Shown here piece by piece: positions 7,730 through 17,356 of a stretch of DNA of 64,000 nucleotides (position 1 is the first letter of the stretch; each line of letters begins with the position of its first letter). Under the pieces are notes generated by a model. That model had not been told where the DNA came from. It ran no database searches and worked only from the letters and a program-made list of their open reading frames with translations. This DNA is from Microbispora hainanensis (GTDB lineage Bacteria > Actinomycetota > Actinomycetes > Streptosporangiales > Streptosporangiaceae). The translations under genes were made by a program, and so were the position numbers. The DNA lies in contig NZ_VIRM01000021.1 of the NCBI RefSeq assembly GCF_006874475.1, positions 1-64,000 of the forward strand, in the 5' to 3' direction.

Positions 7730-8929
7730 ATGAGCGCTGATTTAAGTGCAGAACGGGTACGTGAGCGCGTCGCGCGGTCCTCACGCTCGTGCTCCGTGCT
7801 CCGGCAGGAGATCGGCGCCTGGCTGGACGATCACGAGAGCGACCCGCAGTTCGCCCGGTTCACCGCGCATTTCACGATCCTGCGCCGCGTGCTGACCAGA
7901 ATGCTGCATGCTCTCGACGCGGAATTAGACACCGCCAAGACCATGCTGGCTCCTGAGGCGTACGAGCGGTGCCGAAAGCTCGACCGCAGCCTACTGACCG
8001 TCCGGCGGATCTTCACTTGGTATGCCGACAAGTACGACCAGCGCCGTCTCGACCGGCTCGGTCGTCTGCTGCGCGCTGCGGACGAGGTAGTTCGCAGTTG
8101 CTGGACCGAGCCGTTCGCCGCGCTGGGTAGGGCCGCTCCCGTGGGTCCGCTGCCGTACGTGGACATCCGCTTCGATGGGATGTCCACCCCTCGTGTCTCT
8201 GTGCCGGAGGACCTGAGGGCACCGGCCGACGGGCCAGCCGCGAAGTACATCCGGCAACTGCCGGTCCCGACGATAGCCCTGCCTGACTGCGCTGTCGAAG
8301 AAGCCTGGTGGCTGGTCATCGTCGCGCATGAGACGGGCCACCATGTACAGAAAGACCTCGGACTGGAACGGGCCACCCGGGAGGCGATCCGGCGGATCGC
8401 GGACGAGGACGACACGCGCTGGACGGGCTGGGGCCTGGAGTTGTTCGCGGACGCTTACTCCGTGCTCATGGTCGGGTCCTCGGCGCGCTGGGCAGTGGAG
8501 GAATTGCAGTACGGCATGACCAGACCGTCGGCGCGGTACCCGCCGTGGGACGTACGAGTGGCCCTGATCGAGGCCATGGATCGCGGCGACGGCGACCCAA
8601 TGGCGGACGCGCTCCTATCGATCCCGGTGCAGGGCAGGCCGTTGCGGGAGGTTACCGGCGAGCGGTTGAGCGCGCAGCAGATAGCCGCGTGGGCGACGGC
8701 TCTCACCAAGCCAGACCCAGCGGTATCCCGGCTGAGCAGACGGGAGACAGCCCGGCTCATTGTCAGCGCCTCCGTGGTCGCGGCGAGGCACGGAGATCAG
8801 GCAATAGTTCAGGAGAACTTGGTGCGGATCCTTCCAGAATGCGGGCCTCCCGGGGTCCTCGGTCCCTCCTTGCCACCCCCCGAAGTGGACGAGCTGGCCG
8901 AACGGTTGGCCCGGGAGTTGGTTGGATGA
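7730..8929 (+). CDS. Zinc metallopeptidase of a conflict-system operon
   Basis: A 399-residue protein with a gluzincin-type zinc site. HETGHH (200-205) supplies two His ligands and the catalytic Glu, and GLELFADAY (E237, D241) supplies the third ligand in the ExxAD form. No signal peptide or membrane segment is visible, so it should act in the cytoplasm. The N-terminal 150 residues are predicted to be helical, with many charged residues. It is the first gene of a four-gene operon and overlaps the CHAT gene by ATGA. A good AGGAGGGA lies about 22 bases upstream of the ATG, further than usual, and CATAAT sits at 7718-7723, so a leaderless transcript is possible. It may be a proteolytic effector released or activated by the NTPase; that is inference. 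Confidence 0.75.
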   Translation: MSADLSAERVRERVARSSRSCSVLRQEIGAWLDDHESDPQFARFTAHFTILRRVLTRMLHALDAELDTAKTMLAPEAYERCRKLDRSLLTVRRIFTWYADKYDQRRLDRLGRLLRAADEVVRSCWTEPFAALGRAAPVGPLPYVDIRFDGMSTPRVSVPEDLRAPADGPAAKYIRQLPVPTIALPDCAVEEAWWLVIVAHETGHHVQKDLGLERATREAIRRIADEDDTRWTGWGLELFADAYSVLMVGSSARWAVEELQYGMTRPSARYPPWDVRVALIEAMDRGDGDPMADALLSIPVQGRPLREVTGERLSAQQIAAWATALTKPDPAVSRLSRRETARLIVSASVVAARHGDQAIVQENLVRILPECGPPGVLGPSLPPPEVDELAERLARELVG

Positions 8930-10893
8930 TCCGCGTGACCGTGGAGGTCACCGAAACGACGGTGACAGTGAAGCACGGGGACCAACAACTGGTGCCTCCG
9001 TACCAACTGCGGCTAGACGACAAGCCGACGGAGGTTCTCGCCCGACTGCTGTCGGATGCGCCTTGCCCGGGAGACATGGTTGCATACGGCAGGTGGCTTT
9101 ACCGTGCCCTGCTGGCCGAGTCTTGGCCGACGATCCGTGAGCTCGGTCCGGAGATCGAACTGGCGCTGGCCTTCGACCGCTTCTTCTTGCACGGCGAGGT
9201 GTGGGAAGCCATGTGCGGTGATGACGGCAAGCCCCTCTCTGCCGACGCCTGCCGGCTGGTCGCCTACACCCGGCTGATTACCTCGCAAACGGCGGCGCCC
9301 GTCACCGTCAGGCATCCGCCACGCCTTCTGTTCGCCATCGGCGCGTCCCTCACTGACGCCGTGATCCGACCCGGCGCAATGTTCGTAGGGCTGCTGAAGG
9401 GATTTGCCCATGAGGGCTCCTGTGTTACCCGTGTCCTGCAAGGAGCGCGCCTCGACGACCTAGAACGTGTGTGCTCCGACTTCAAGCCCGACCTTGTGCA
9501 CTTGGTGGCCCACGGCGACGTGGACGTGGAGGGGAACCCGGTCGTCAGGCTCAAAGACAGGGCGTATGGCGCCACCCACCTTGGCAAGGCATTCGGCTCG
9601 GTGCCAAAACTGCTCGTGTTGAGCTCCTGCCGTAGCGGGCAGCCCGGCAGCTATTTGCCGCTGGCCGCGGAATTGGTCACAGACGGCATTCCGATCGTCG
9701 TGGCGATGTCTGGCGATGTCAGCGAGAAGGCGTGCCGCCTGTTTGTGCGCCGGTTCACCGAGGCCGTTCACTTAGGGCTTCCGATCAGCCGGGCCGCCGC
9801 CGAAGGACGGCACGCCGCGCTCCTGCACAGCGAGTGCGAGGAGGGGCTGGACTGGGCCTTTCCGACGATCTTCATGGCGCCTTCCGTCGAGCCTGGCTTC
9901 CGCCTGGTCGATCCGGAGCCAGGGCAGCGGATCAACGAACTCACCCGCTTCCTGGAGCTACACAAACCGCCGGTGTTCATCGGGCGCGGCGACATCCTCC
10001 GCGTCACGGATCACCTATTCAGCCCCGTCCCGGCAGAGCGGCTGGGCATGGTGGTGTCCTGGACCTCGGGCTCCATCAAGGGTGAGGGCGGCACACGGCT
10101 ACTGCGCGAGATCGGCTTGCGTCTCCTGCGAGCCGGGCACCTGCCGCTCATGCTCGGGCCGTACAAGTCGGGAGGTTTCTGGAGCAGGCCTCCGGACGAC
10201 CTGAGACAGCTCATCTACCAGATCTTCCGTCAGGCCTACCGCGTTGCCGACTTCCTTGATCTACCACTGACGGGGCTGCACCTGCTGCGCGATCCGCTGG
10301 AAGAGGGGCTGGCCGAGTTCAGGGATGGCACGCAGCCGCTGGACACAGATGTGGCCCGGAGGCGGCTCGCCAAGGACCTGGAACGATTCACTCATGTACT
10401 GTCCGGGGCGGGTGACCCGTTCGGACCCAGTACGCGGGTTGCGGTCCTTGCCGAGAACATCCACGAGTGGCGAGTACTGCGCGACCTACTTGCGATGGTG
10501 GAGACCACCGGGCTCGGCACGAGAACGTGCCCCGTGCCAGTGGTCGCCACCGGATCACTGAACGACGCAAACGGGCGAATGCTGAAAAGCTTCCTCGAAA
10601 CGCACAGAGGGCCGGGGTACGCGTTTCCCGAGCTCACCCGGCTGTCCAGTGCGGAAGCGGCCCTGGAGTTCCAGTGGGTGCTGTTGCATCCCTGGAAGGA
10701 GGACCATCGCATGGTGTACGTCGCGAAGAGGGGCGTGAAGCTGGAGGACTGGGCCTTCGAGGCCCTCCAGGGCAGGCCCACAGAGGTAGACGGGGGCCTC
10801 TACGGGATCGCAAAGTTACACAAGAACTACGGCCGACTCACAGAGGACGACGACGCGGCCGCCTGGGACGCCTACGTGAGCAGGCGTCAATGA
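8926..10893 (+). CDS. CHAT (caspase-like) protease with degenerate STAND-like domain
   Basis: A 655-residue protein. The middle part is a CHAT peptidase domain of the caspase clan: the catalytic His is in LVHLVAHGDVDV (H196) and the Cys in LLVLSSCRSGQPGS (C235), with a following AAELVTDGIPIVVAMSGDVS segment typical of CHAT. After FIGRGDILRV (about 351) comes an NTPase-like region in which the P-loop position reads SGSIKGEGGTR and lacks the Walker A GK[ST], and the Walker B position reads VAVLAENIHEW. This half therefore looks catalytically dead and may act as a docking module. The gene starts inside the metallopeptidase stop (ATGA) and ends overlapping the next gene the same way. Its probable role is a protease activated by the partner STAND protein; targets are unknown. 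Confidence 0.85.
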   Translation: MIRVTVEVTETTVTVKHGDQQLVPPYQLRLDDKPTEVLARLLSDAPCPGDMVAYGRWLYRALLAESWPTIRELGPEIELALAFDRFFLHGEVWEAMCGDDGKPLSADACRLVAYTRLITSQTAAPVTVRHPPRLLFAIGASLTDAVIRPGAMFVGLLKGFAHEGSCVTRVLQGARLDDLERVCSDFKPDLVHLVAHGDVDVEGNPVVRLKDRAYGATHLGKAFGSVPKLLVLSSCRSGQPGSYLPLAAELVTDGIPIVVAMSGDVSEKACRLFVRRFTEAVHLGLPISRAAAEGRHAALLHSECEEGLDWAFPTIFMAPSVEPGFRLVDPEPGQRINELTRFLELHKPPVFIGRGDILRVTDHLFSPVPAERLGMVVSWTSGSIKGEGGTRLLREIGLRLLRAGHLPLMLGPYKSGGFWSRPPDDLRQLIYQIFRQAYRVADFLDLPLTGLHLLRDPLEEGLAEFRDGTQPLDTDVARRRLAKDLERFTHVLSGAGDPFGPSTRVAVLAENIHEWRVLRDLLAMVETTGLGTRTCPVPVVATGSLNDANGRMLKSFLETHRGPGYAFPELTRLSSAEAALEFQWVLLHPWKEDHRMVYVAKRGVKLEDWAFEALQGRPTEVDGGLYGIAKLHKNYGRLTEDDDAAAWDAYVSRRQ

Positions 10894-13800
10894 GCGCGCT
10901 CCGGCTTCCAGGCGACTCCCCCGACGGACGGTTCGACCGGTTCGACCGCGACCTGCTGGCGGTGCTCGCGCTGCTTCCCGAGTGGACCAGGGACCTCGCG
11001 AGGCGGGTGCTCCCCTCGCTGCCACTACTCGCCACCGCTTCCCATGACGGCACAGTACGCGTCTGGGGTGCTGCCACCGGCGCCGAACTGCGCCGCCTCA
11101 ACGAGCGGGCGTACGCGGTGCGGAGCGTTGAGGCGATTCCGTCGGATGATGGCATCCTGTTGGCCTCGGCTGGCGACAACCGCATGGTCCGGATCTGGAA
11201 CGCCGCCACGGGGGAGGAACTGCGCCGTCTCGACGGCCGCACCCGCGCGGTGTGGCGGCTTTGCTCCTTTCCGTTGGACGACCGGACGCTGCTGGCCACC
11301 GCTTCCTTCAACGAGTCCGTGCGGCTCTGGGACCCCACCACGGGGGAGGAACTACGTCGGCTGAAGGGCGACACTCGGACGGTTCGGGGGCTTTGCTCCT
11401 TTCCGCTGGACGGCCGGACGCTGCTGGCCACCGCTTCCGCCGACGCGACCGTACGGCTCTGGGACCCCGCCACCGGCGAAGAACTCCACCGACTCGGCAG
11501 CCACATCGGTCCAGTGTGGCAGGTGGGCTCCTTTTCATTGGGCGGCCGGACGCTGCTGGCCACCGCGGGGGACGACGGCCACGTTCGCATATGGAATCCT
11601 GTGAGCGGGGAGCAGCTGTCCCACCACAGCAGTCACCGCGGTCCGGCCCGCGATGTGTGCGCCGTGCCCCTCGGACCCCGAACTCTGCTGGCATCCGGAG
11701 GCGACGACGGCCGGATCCTGATCTGGGACCCCGACACTGGCATCGTCGTTCAAGAGAAGCGGCACACTCACGGCGGTGTGTACGGGGTCTGCGTGCTCCC
11801 CCTCGGCGGCCGGACCCTGGTCGCGTGGTCCTCCAGTAATGGCACTGTCGGAGTCGTGGATCCCCTCACCGGCGAGGAAGTGCAACGCATGGAGTCCCAC
11901 GGCGGTACGGCCTGGGCGGTGTGCGCGTTCCCTCGCCCTGGGACCGCTCCCCTGGGCGAACTCGAGGACGCCGGCGTCATCGAGCAGCAGCAGGCCCTCG
12001 GCACGTTCTGGGTTCGGGACAGGGTGCGCGCTGAGCTGGCCGAACACCTTCGCGGCTTCCCCGTCGATCCCGAGATCATCGCCCCCTTTGTCACCAACCC
12101 GCTCTGGCTATCGGTCACACGGACGCACCGTCACGACCAATCGGGGATGAGCTTGGTAAAGGCGGTTGACGAACGGGCGTCCGAGGGGGACTTCGCTGCC
12201 ACGGCGCAGCTGATCGCATGCGCCGAGGCCGTGGGCACGGTGGCGGCGGGATCCCTGGCCGGTGCGGCCCGGCGGGCCCGGTGGCGCGTCGACCTCTTTT
12301 ACCGGCAGCAGGACGACGCCCACCACCTCCAGCACTATGTGAGACGGCCGCTGATCGAAAAGGAGATCGCGGCCCTGTTCAACGACGACGTCCATTGGAC
12401 GCTGCATCTGCTCGGAATGGGCGGGGTCGGCAAAACCATGGTGATCCGCTACCTCGCCTCCGGTCGCTTCGCCGCCGATCGCGGTCTTCTCGCGCCGCTC
12501 GTCGCCAGGGTCGACTTCGACCACCTCGATCCCCGTTACCCGGAGGACCGGCCTGCGGAGTTGCTGCTCGCCCTGGGGCAGGAGTTGCTGCCGTACCTCG
12601 CCACACGCGACGACGAGGCCCTTTACCGGGAATTCGTCGACGCGGCCGACCGCCTACACGAGGAGTGCGCGCGGGAACGTAGCGACGCCGCACTGGTCGA
12701 GGAGCTGCTCGCCCAGACCGTCGAAGCCTTCGCCGCCGCGCTGCGGAACCCGAAGCGCCCGATCCTGCTCGTGCTGGACACTTGTGAGGAGCTGGCCAAA
12801 CTTTACCTGCCTGGAGCCAGCGCCCCGGCGTTGAGGCGCACCTTCCAGATCCTGTCCTCTCTGCACGCGGCGGCTCCCGCCCTGCGGGTCGTTCTGGCCG
12901 GGCGGAGGTGGCTGGTGGAGCCGCCGACCCCGAATCTCGCCACCGGGGGTCCCCTGCTCGAAGCCCGGCCTTTCGTGCGGGTGGTTGAGGTAGGCGGCTT
13001 CACACCGGCGGAGGCCGAGGACTACCTGAAGGTGCGCCGCGTGCCCGCCCGATGGGCCGAAGTGCTGCTCGCCCGTTCCAGGCAAGGAAACCGGCACAAC
13101 CCTTTCGATCTGGCTGCCTACGCTTCATGGGTGCTGACCGACCCGTCCCTCGAGCCGTCCGCGCTCGAACGGCTGGGGCGCGACCCGTACGTCGAGCAGC
13201 GCATCATCGGCCGATTGCCGTCGACCGGCCTCAAGGCCGTGCTTGGAGTGGCAGCGGAGCTCGGCAGGTTTGACCGGGAACTCGGCGAGCTGACAATGGG
13301 CGGCCCCGCATTTGACCAGCTCGCGGCACAGGAGTGGGTACGCGTGGTGTCCTGGACACCTGAGGGGCGCCCACGTGTCGTCGAGATCGACGAGAACCTG
13401 CTTCCACGACTGCACGTTGCAATGGCCGGCCGGTACCCGGTGGACCGAGAGAAGATCGGCCGCACTGCCGCCACCCTGCTGGTGCAGGCGAATCTTATCG
13501 ATCTTCCGGTGGAGACGGTGGAGATCGCCGTACGGCTCCTGCCTGTCGAGGAGGCGGCCGACCTGTGGGCGGTGCTTGAGAGCCGGATCGTGGCGGAGGG
13601 GGCGTGGGGCTGGGCCTCCCAGGTGGCGCCCCGCGCTCTAGCGGCGGAGGCACTGCGCGCCCACGAGGAAGACGCGACCATCCGCGCCGCCATTCTCGCC
13701 ACCCAGGCGGCGGCGCACCTGCACCTCGGGCAGCGCACGGATCTGTTGCGTCTGTGGCAGGCAGTAGGCAACAGCGCAACCCGGCACCCGTCGCCGGAGC

Positions 13801-15962
13801 AGCGGCTGGTGCTGGCGGCACGGGCGGCGCTGGGCAGGATAACGGCCGGTTCCACCGAAGAGTCGCCGGACCAAGTGCTGGACCGGTTCGGCGACGCGGC
13901 CCCGCCGGACGCGATCCTCGCGGCCGACGAGGCATGGCTGCTGGCCCGCGACGAGGTGGGACGCCGCCCGCCCGGAGACCCCGTCCAGAACTCACTGCAG
14001 GTCATCCGATACATACTCGCCGGCAAGTACCAGGCCGCGGCCGAGTACGATCTGGCACCGGAGGGCTCCGCCACGTACAGCCGCGGTTGCCGTGACTGGC
14101 TGCCACCGCGGGACCTCGACGCGAACGTGTGGACGGTCCGGCTCTTCGCCGCCTGGATGGCGGGAAAGGTATGGACCGATGAGGAGGCGATCCACGAGAA
14201 GATCTCCGGGGTCCTGCCGAGGCTCGGCGACATCGACGCCGAGCGGATGGCATCGGTCGGCCTGCGGCTGCTGCTCGCCCAGGGCATGGTGGACGTGCGG
14301 CTGCTCACCATCGTGGAGCAATCGGAGCGGTACGTCCCCGGGCGGTGGCCGATCCGGTGGATACACCATAGGATTCGGCCTCTCATCGTCCAGCTCGCCG
14401 AGTGCTGGGACGTTCTCGGCCAACCTGAACGGGCCGCCGATCTGCTCCGCGACCGCATTGAGGCGGCGGTCCAGACGGCGGACGACCCGGACACTGTCGA
14501 CGAGTGCCAGCTCATGCTGCTTCGGCTCTGCCGCAGGAACCGGACGACCGAGCTGTTCCCGTCCATCCGCCGGGTCGCGCTGTCGGGATCGCCTCGCGTA
14601 CGTGCCGAGGCCTGGTTGGTCCTCACCCTCGTGGAGGGAGCACGCCCTGCGAAGGTGCAGGATGCAGGTAGCTTCCATGGCTTCTATCAGTGCGCTGACC
14701 CGAACGAGAGTCTCCCTCACCATGCGTTACCCGAGGCAGAGCCGGGCATCGCGCCGGCGGAGTCCGCGGCGGACATCAGCGAGATGCTGGGGCGGCCGCC
14801 CCGTTTCAAGGGATTCGTGTGTGATCCGGAGTTGATGCTCCGGTTAGGCCGCCCGATGTCCTTCGCCGACGGCGAGCGTGGCAGGGCGTTCCTGTACGTA
14901 GGCGAGTCTTTGGCGATGCGGGATCCGCACCAGGGGAGCCTGCTGCTGAGGCAGGCCGCCCGGCTGTTGCGCGCGGGCCAGTGCGCACCATATGCCGAGC
15001 AGGCCGGAATCCTCTCCTCGCTGGCGGTGATCCGTGCCGGAGGGCAAGCGTACGTCGATTCACACGGCCCGCTGAGGCCCCCATGGCAGGACAGGCGCAG
15101 GGCGATCGAGGAGTATCCGTTCCCGACGGTCCAGTCGTCGTCGCCGGAGCTTCACTTGCGGGGAGCGCTGCCGATACGCACCGGCACCGCCACCCTTGCG
15201 ACGTCGTGGGCGCACGAGCCGATCGTCGTCGTTCCACCGGGCCGCGAACTGGATGAGGCAAGGCTCCGTGAGGCCATCCGAGGCGAACCGCGGGCACGGC
15301 TCGTGGCGGTGCAGGTTTCCCATGATCAGGATCTTGCCCCCTGGGAACAGTGGGCGGGCCTCGCGGCCCAGGACCGGCGCAGGCTGGTCGCCTTCCGCTG
15401 GCAACCAGGAGGGCCCTGGCCACATGGGAGCTTCGAGGGGATCCACTATTACGGGCCCGAGCAGTTGGCACGTACCGAACGAGGACTGGACGGACGTCTC
15501 CTGCCGGATTCCTGCTGCGTGGGCACGCCCGTGAGGACGGCCGCCGGCTGGCACATCCGCATCGCCGACCGCGACGGCGGTTCCTCCTCCAGTCGGCAGA
15601 ACCTGCTGCGACCGGCGCCTGCCGACCGTACGGGCGTCTTCTTCCTGATGGCCGATCCGGTCGACGGCCCGCCTCGGCCGTTGGGCAAGCTGCGTACGGG
15701 GTTCGTTGCCTTGGCTCGGGAGATCGTCGACGTAAATGACGCCACCGCCATCCTGATCGTCCCACCACTGCCGGACGAGACGGCCGCACAAGTGGTGCAA
15801 ATAATGCTCACCTTGCGCGCGCCGATTGTCCCTCTGCAGATCATCAACCTGACACGCGAGGTCAAACGCCTGATAGCCCAGCATGAGCACGACGACGGCG
15901 AGGACCTGCCGAGCCGCGATGTGATCCTTTACCTACGCCTTCCGGAGGAGACCTCGTTATGA
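10890..15962 (+). CDS. Giant WD40-STAND NTPase sensor protein
   Basis: A 1690-residue protein that is probably the sensor/switch of the operon. Residues about 47-360 form seven WD40 repeats (pattern LLATAS-x-D-x-TVRLWDPATGEELRRL), enough for one complete propeller. A linker is followed by a STAND-type NTPase with Walker A GMGGVGKT (509-516) and Walker B ILLVLDTCEE (625-634). Next come a winged-helix-like stretch and several hundred residues of TPR-like helices. The C-terminal 250 residues (WAHEPIVVVPPGRELDEARL onward, ending RDVILYLRLPEET) are a globular domain I do not recognise. The start overlaps the CHAT gene stop (ATGA); the same frame is open upstream but is shadowed by the CHAT gene. 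WD40 placed before the NTPase is the reverse of the common order. Confidence 0.85.
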   Translation: MSALRLPGDSPDGRFDRFDRDLLAVLALLPEWTRDLARRVLPSLPLLATASHDGTVRVWGAATGAELRRLNERAYAVRSVEAIPSDDGILLASAGDNRMVRIWNAATGEELRRLDGRTRAVWRLCSFPLDDRTLLATASFNESVRLWDPTTGEELRRLKGDTRTVRGLCSFPLDGRTLLATASADATVRLWDPATGEELHRLGSHIGPVWQVGSFSLGGRTLLATAGDDGHVRIWNPVSGEQLSHHSSHRGPARDVCAVPLGPRTLLASGGDDGRILIWDPDTGIVVQEKRHTHGGVYGVCVLPLGGRTLVAWSSSNGTVGVVDPLTGEEVQRMESHGGTAWAVCAFPRPGTAPLGELEDAGVIEQQQALGTFWVRDRVRAELAEHLRGFPVDPEIIAPFVTNPLWLSVTRTHRHDQSGMSLVKAVDERASEGDFAATAQLIACAEAVGTVAAGSLAGAARRARWRVDLFYRQQDDAHHLQHYVRRPLIEKEIAALFNDDVHWTLHLLGMGGVGKTMVIRYLASGRFAADRGLLAPLVARVDFDHLDPRYPEDRPAELLLALGQELLPYLATRDDEALYREFVDAADRLHEECARERSDAALVEELLAQTVEAFAAALRNPKRPILLVLDTCEELAKLYLPGASAPALRRTFQILSSLHAAAPALRVVLAGRRWLVEPPTPNLATGGPLLEARPFVRVVEVGGFTPAEAEDYLKVRRVPARWAEVLLARSRQGNRHNPFDLAAYASWVLTDPSLEPSALERLGRDPYVEQRIIGRLPSTGLKAVLGVAAELGRFDRELGELTMGGPAFDQLAAQEWVRVVSWTPEGRPRVVEIDENLLPRLHVAMAGRYPVDREKIGRTAATLLVQANLIDLPVETVEIAVRLLPVEEAADLWAVLESRIVAEGAWGWASQVAPRALAAEALRAHEEDATIRAAILATQAAAHLHLGQRTDLLRLWQAVGNSATRHPSPEQRLVLAARAALGRITAGSTEESPDQVLDRFGDAAPPDAILAADEAWLLARDEVGRRPPGDPVQNSLQVIRYILAGKYQAAAEYDLAPEGSATYSRGCRDWLPPRDLDANVWTVRLFAAWMAGKVWTDEEAIHEKISGVLPRLGDIDAERMASVGLRLLLAQGMVDVRLLTIVEQSERYVPGRWPIRWIHHRIRPLIVQLAECWDVLGQPERAADLLRDRIEAAVQTADDPDTVDECQLMLLRLCRRNRTTELFPSIRRVALSGSPRVRAEAWLVLTLVEGARPAKVQDAGSFHGFYQCADPNESLPHHALPEAEPGIAPAESAADISEMLGRPPRFKGFVCDPELMLRLGRPMSFADGERGRAFLYVGESLAMRDPHQGSLLLRQAARLLRAGQCAPYAEQAGILSSLAVIRAGGQAYVDSHGPLRPPWQDRRRAIEEYPFPTVQSSSPELHLRGALPIRTGTATLATSWAHEPIVVVPPGRELDEARLREAIRGEPRARLVAVQVSHDQDLAPWEQWAGLAAQDRRRLVAFRWQPGGPWPHGSFEGIHYYGPEQLARTERGLDGRLLPDSCCVGTPVRTAAGWHIRIADRDGGSSSSRQNLLRPAPADRTGVFFLMADPVDGPPRPLGKLRTGFVALAREIVDVNDATAILIVPPLPDETAAQVVQIMLTLRAPIVPLQIINLTREVKRLIAQHEHDDGEDLPSRDVILYLRLPEETSL

Positions 15963-16972
15963 CCAAAAGCCGGATATGGAACCGGGTGCGCCGGTGGTTC
16001 GACGACGACGCCGAGCACGTCACGGTCCGGTTCCTGGAAGGCCCCGAAAGCGAACCGCTGCCGCCGCGCGACGGATATCTGCGACTCTGGCTGGTCGAGG
16101 GTTTCCTGGCCAAACGGGTCGAGTGGACCGAGAAGTTCTTCCCTGCGCTCCAGGGTGGAATGTCCCTGAAGCTGCGGGGATCCGAGAGCACGCCCTTCTC
16201 TGCCTTCAGCAGGCCTCCTGGATCATGGCAGGCGCCGGGCGCGCAACTGGATTTCCCAGTGACACCGCTGCTTCCATACAACGGAGGCGTGGTCGAGATC
16301 GAGGCCGCGCTCTACAAGGCAGCCGTCGACGGCCCGCTCGCGACAGCGATGGACGTGGTCAGCGGTTTCGCCACCCTGATGGGACCTCCGTTGTCCACGG
16401 CCGCAGCGATCGCGGACAAGATTTCCGATGGGTTCGACAACCTTCTCGGCTCGACCGGAGACCGGCCAGAACTGGTCGTCCACTACGCGATGACCTCTCA
16501 CGGCGGGGGCGGGAACGTGCTACGCCCCGGGCACCTTGCTGTAGTGAAGCCGAAGGTGAGCGGCGAGCTGGAGGTCAGGGACGGCCAGCTGCATCACGAC
16601 GGCGCCCAGCTCACCGGAGTGGACTTCCTGCTCCTGCGCGTAGAGTGCCGCCGGGAGCGGGATGACTGGTGTCTTCCGGAGCTGGATGCGTTGATCAGAG
16701 CCGCGGGAGCCGCGTACCTGGAGGGCGACGAGGAGAGGTTCCAGGCACGGGCCAAGGAGGCAGTCATCCGCGCCTACGACTCGGCGGATCTCACGCCTCG
16801 GGACCAGCTCCGGGTCGCCAAACTGGTTCGACAGGAAATCGACGCGATCCGGGAGCTAGGAGCCGCACCGGGCTCGGAGCGTACGATCGAGTCGATCGCA
16901 GCCGAACGTCTCATCGATCCGGACGACCCCCGGCTCGACGAGGTCACCCTCGATGACCTCCTCGATTTCTGA
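15959..16972 (+). CDS. Unknown fourth component of the conflict-system operon
   Basis: A 337-residue protein of no family I recognise. It starts with ATG inside the stop of the giant gene (ATGA), so it is translationally coupled. The N-terminus is basic (SRIWNRVRRWF). Residues 110-163 form a glycine/alanine-rich, moderately hydrophobic stretch (AMDVVSGFATLMGPPLSTAA) that could be an amphipathic or membrane-inserting helix pair. The C-terminal third is charged and helical and ends in an acidic tail (DEVTLDDLLDF). No catalytic motif is visible. A membrane-acting effector or a protease substrate would fit its place in the operon; both are guesses. Confidence 0.7.
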   Translation: MTKSRIWNRVRRWFDDDAEHVTVRFLEGPESEPLPPRDGYLRLWLVEGFLAKRVEWTEKFFPALQGGMSLKLRGSESTPFSAFSRPPGSWQAPGAQLDFPVTPLLPYNGGVVEIEAALYKAAVDGPLATAMDVVSGFATLMGPPLSTAAAIADKISDGFDNLLGSTGDRPELVVHYAMTSHGGGGNVLRPGHLAVVKPKVSGELEVRDGQLHHDGAQLTGVDFLLLRVECRRERDDWCLPELDALIRAAGAAYLEGDEERFQARAKEAVIRAYDSADLTPRDQLRVAKLVRQEIDAIRELGAAPGSERTIESIAAERLIDPDDPRLDEVTLDDLLDF

Positions 16973-17356
16973 GTGCGGTACGGCAATCGACCCGGAGACA
17001 TGGTCACCTGAGACCGTCTAACGGTAACTGGGCCACATGCAATAGGTGCGACGCAAGGTCTGGCAGGGGTGCAAAGGGGGCCGGCCCTGTAGGAGCTGAC
17101 CTAGCTCATGGGCGGCGCCGACCTCCGCGTGCTCCCCTGGCGCGCTCGCCGGCCCGCTTGGCGGCTGAGGAAGACGGTGGGGCGTCGAGGTCCGCCGTAC
17201 AGGATCGCCTCGATGAACGCGGTCAGGCCGCAATCGGCGCCACCTACGATCTGGGCTCTTCCCTGACCCGTAATTCAGTTGCCCGCCAAACTCACTTGAA
17301 CGCATCGGTGCCCGCTAGTGACGGACAGCGCGACGGTCAGATGACGGTCAAACGAT
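16973..17356. other. Island right end, no credible gene
   Basis: 384 bp between the operon and the tRNA terminator. Several frames are open for 60 to 95 codons on both strands, but none has a ribosome-binding site together with protein-like composition. One minus-strand frame around 17130-17270 reads somewhat like a gene remnant. No tRNA 3'-end duplicate was found here. Confidence 0.5.

Noticed and set aside
17018-17305. A 95-codon minus-strand frame between the conflict operon and the tRNA
   Set aside because: No start site and no recognisable similarity; composition typical of random high-GC sequence, though a gene remnant cannot be excluded.
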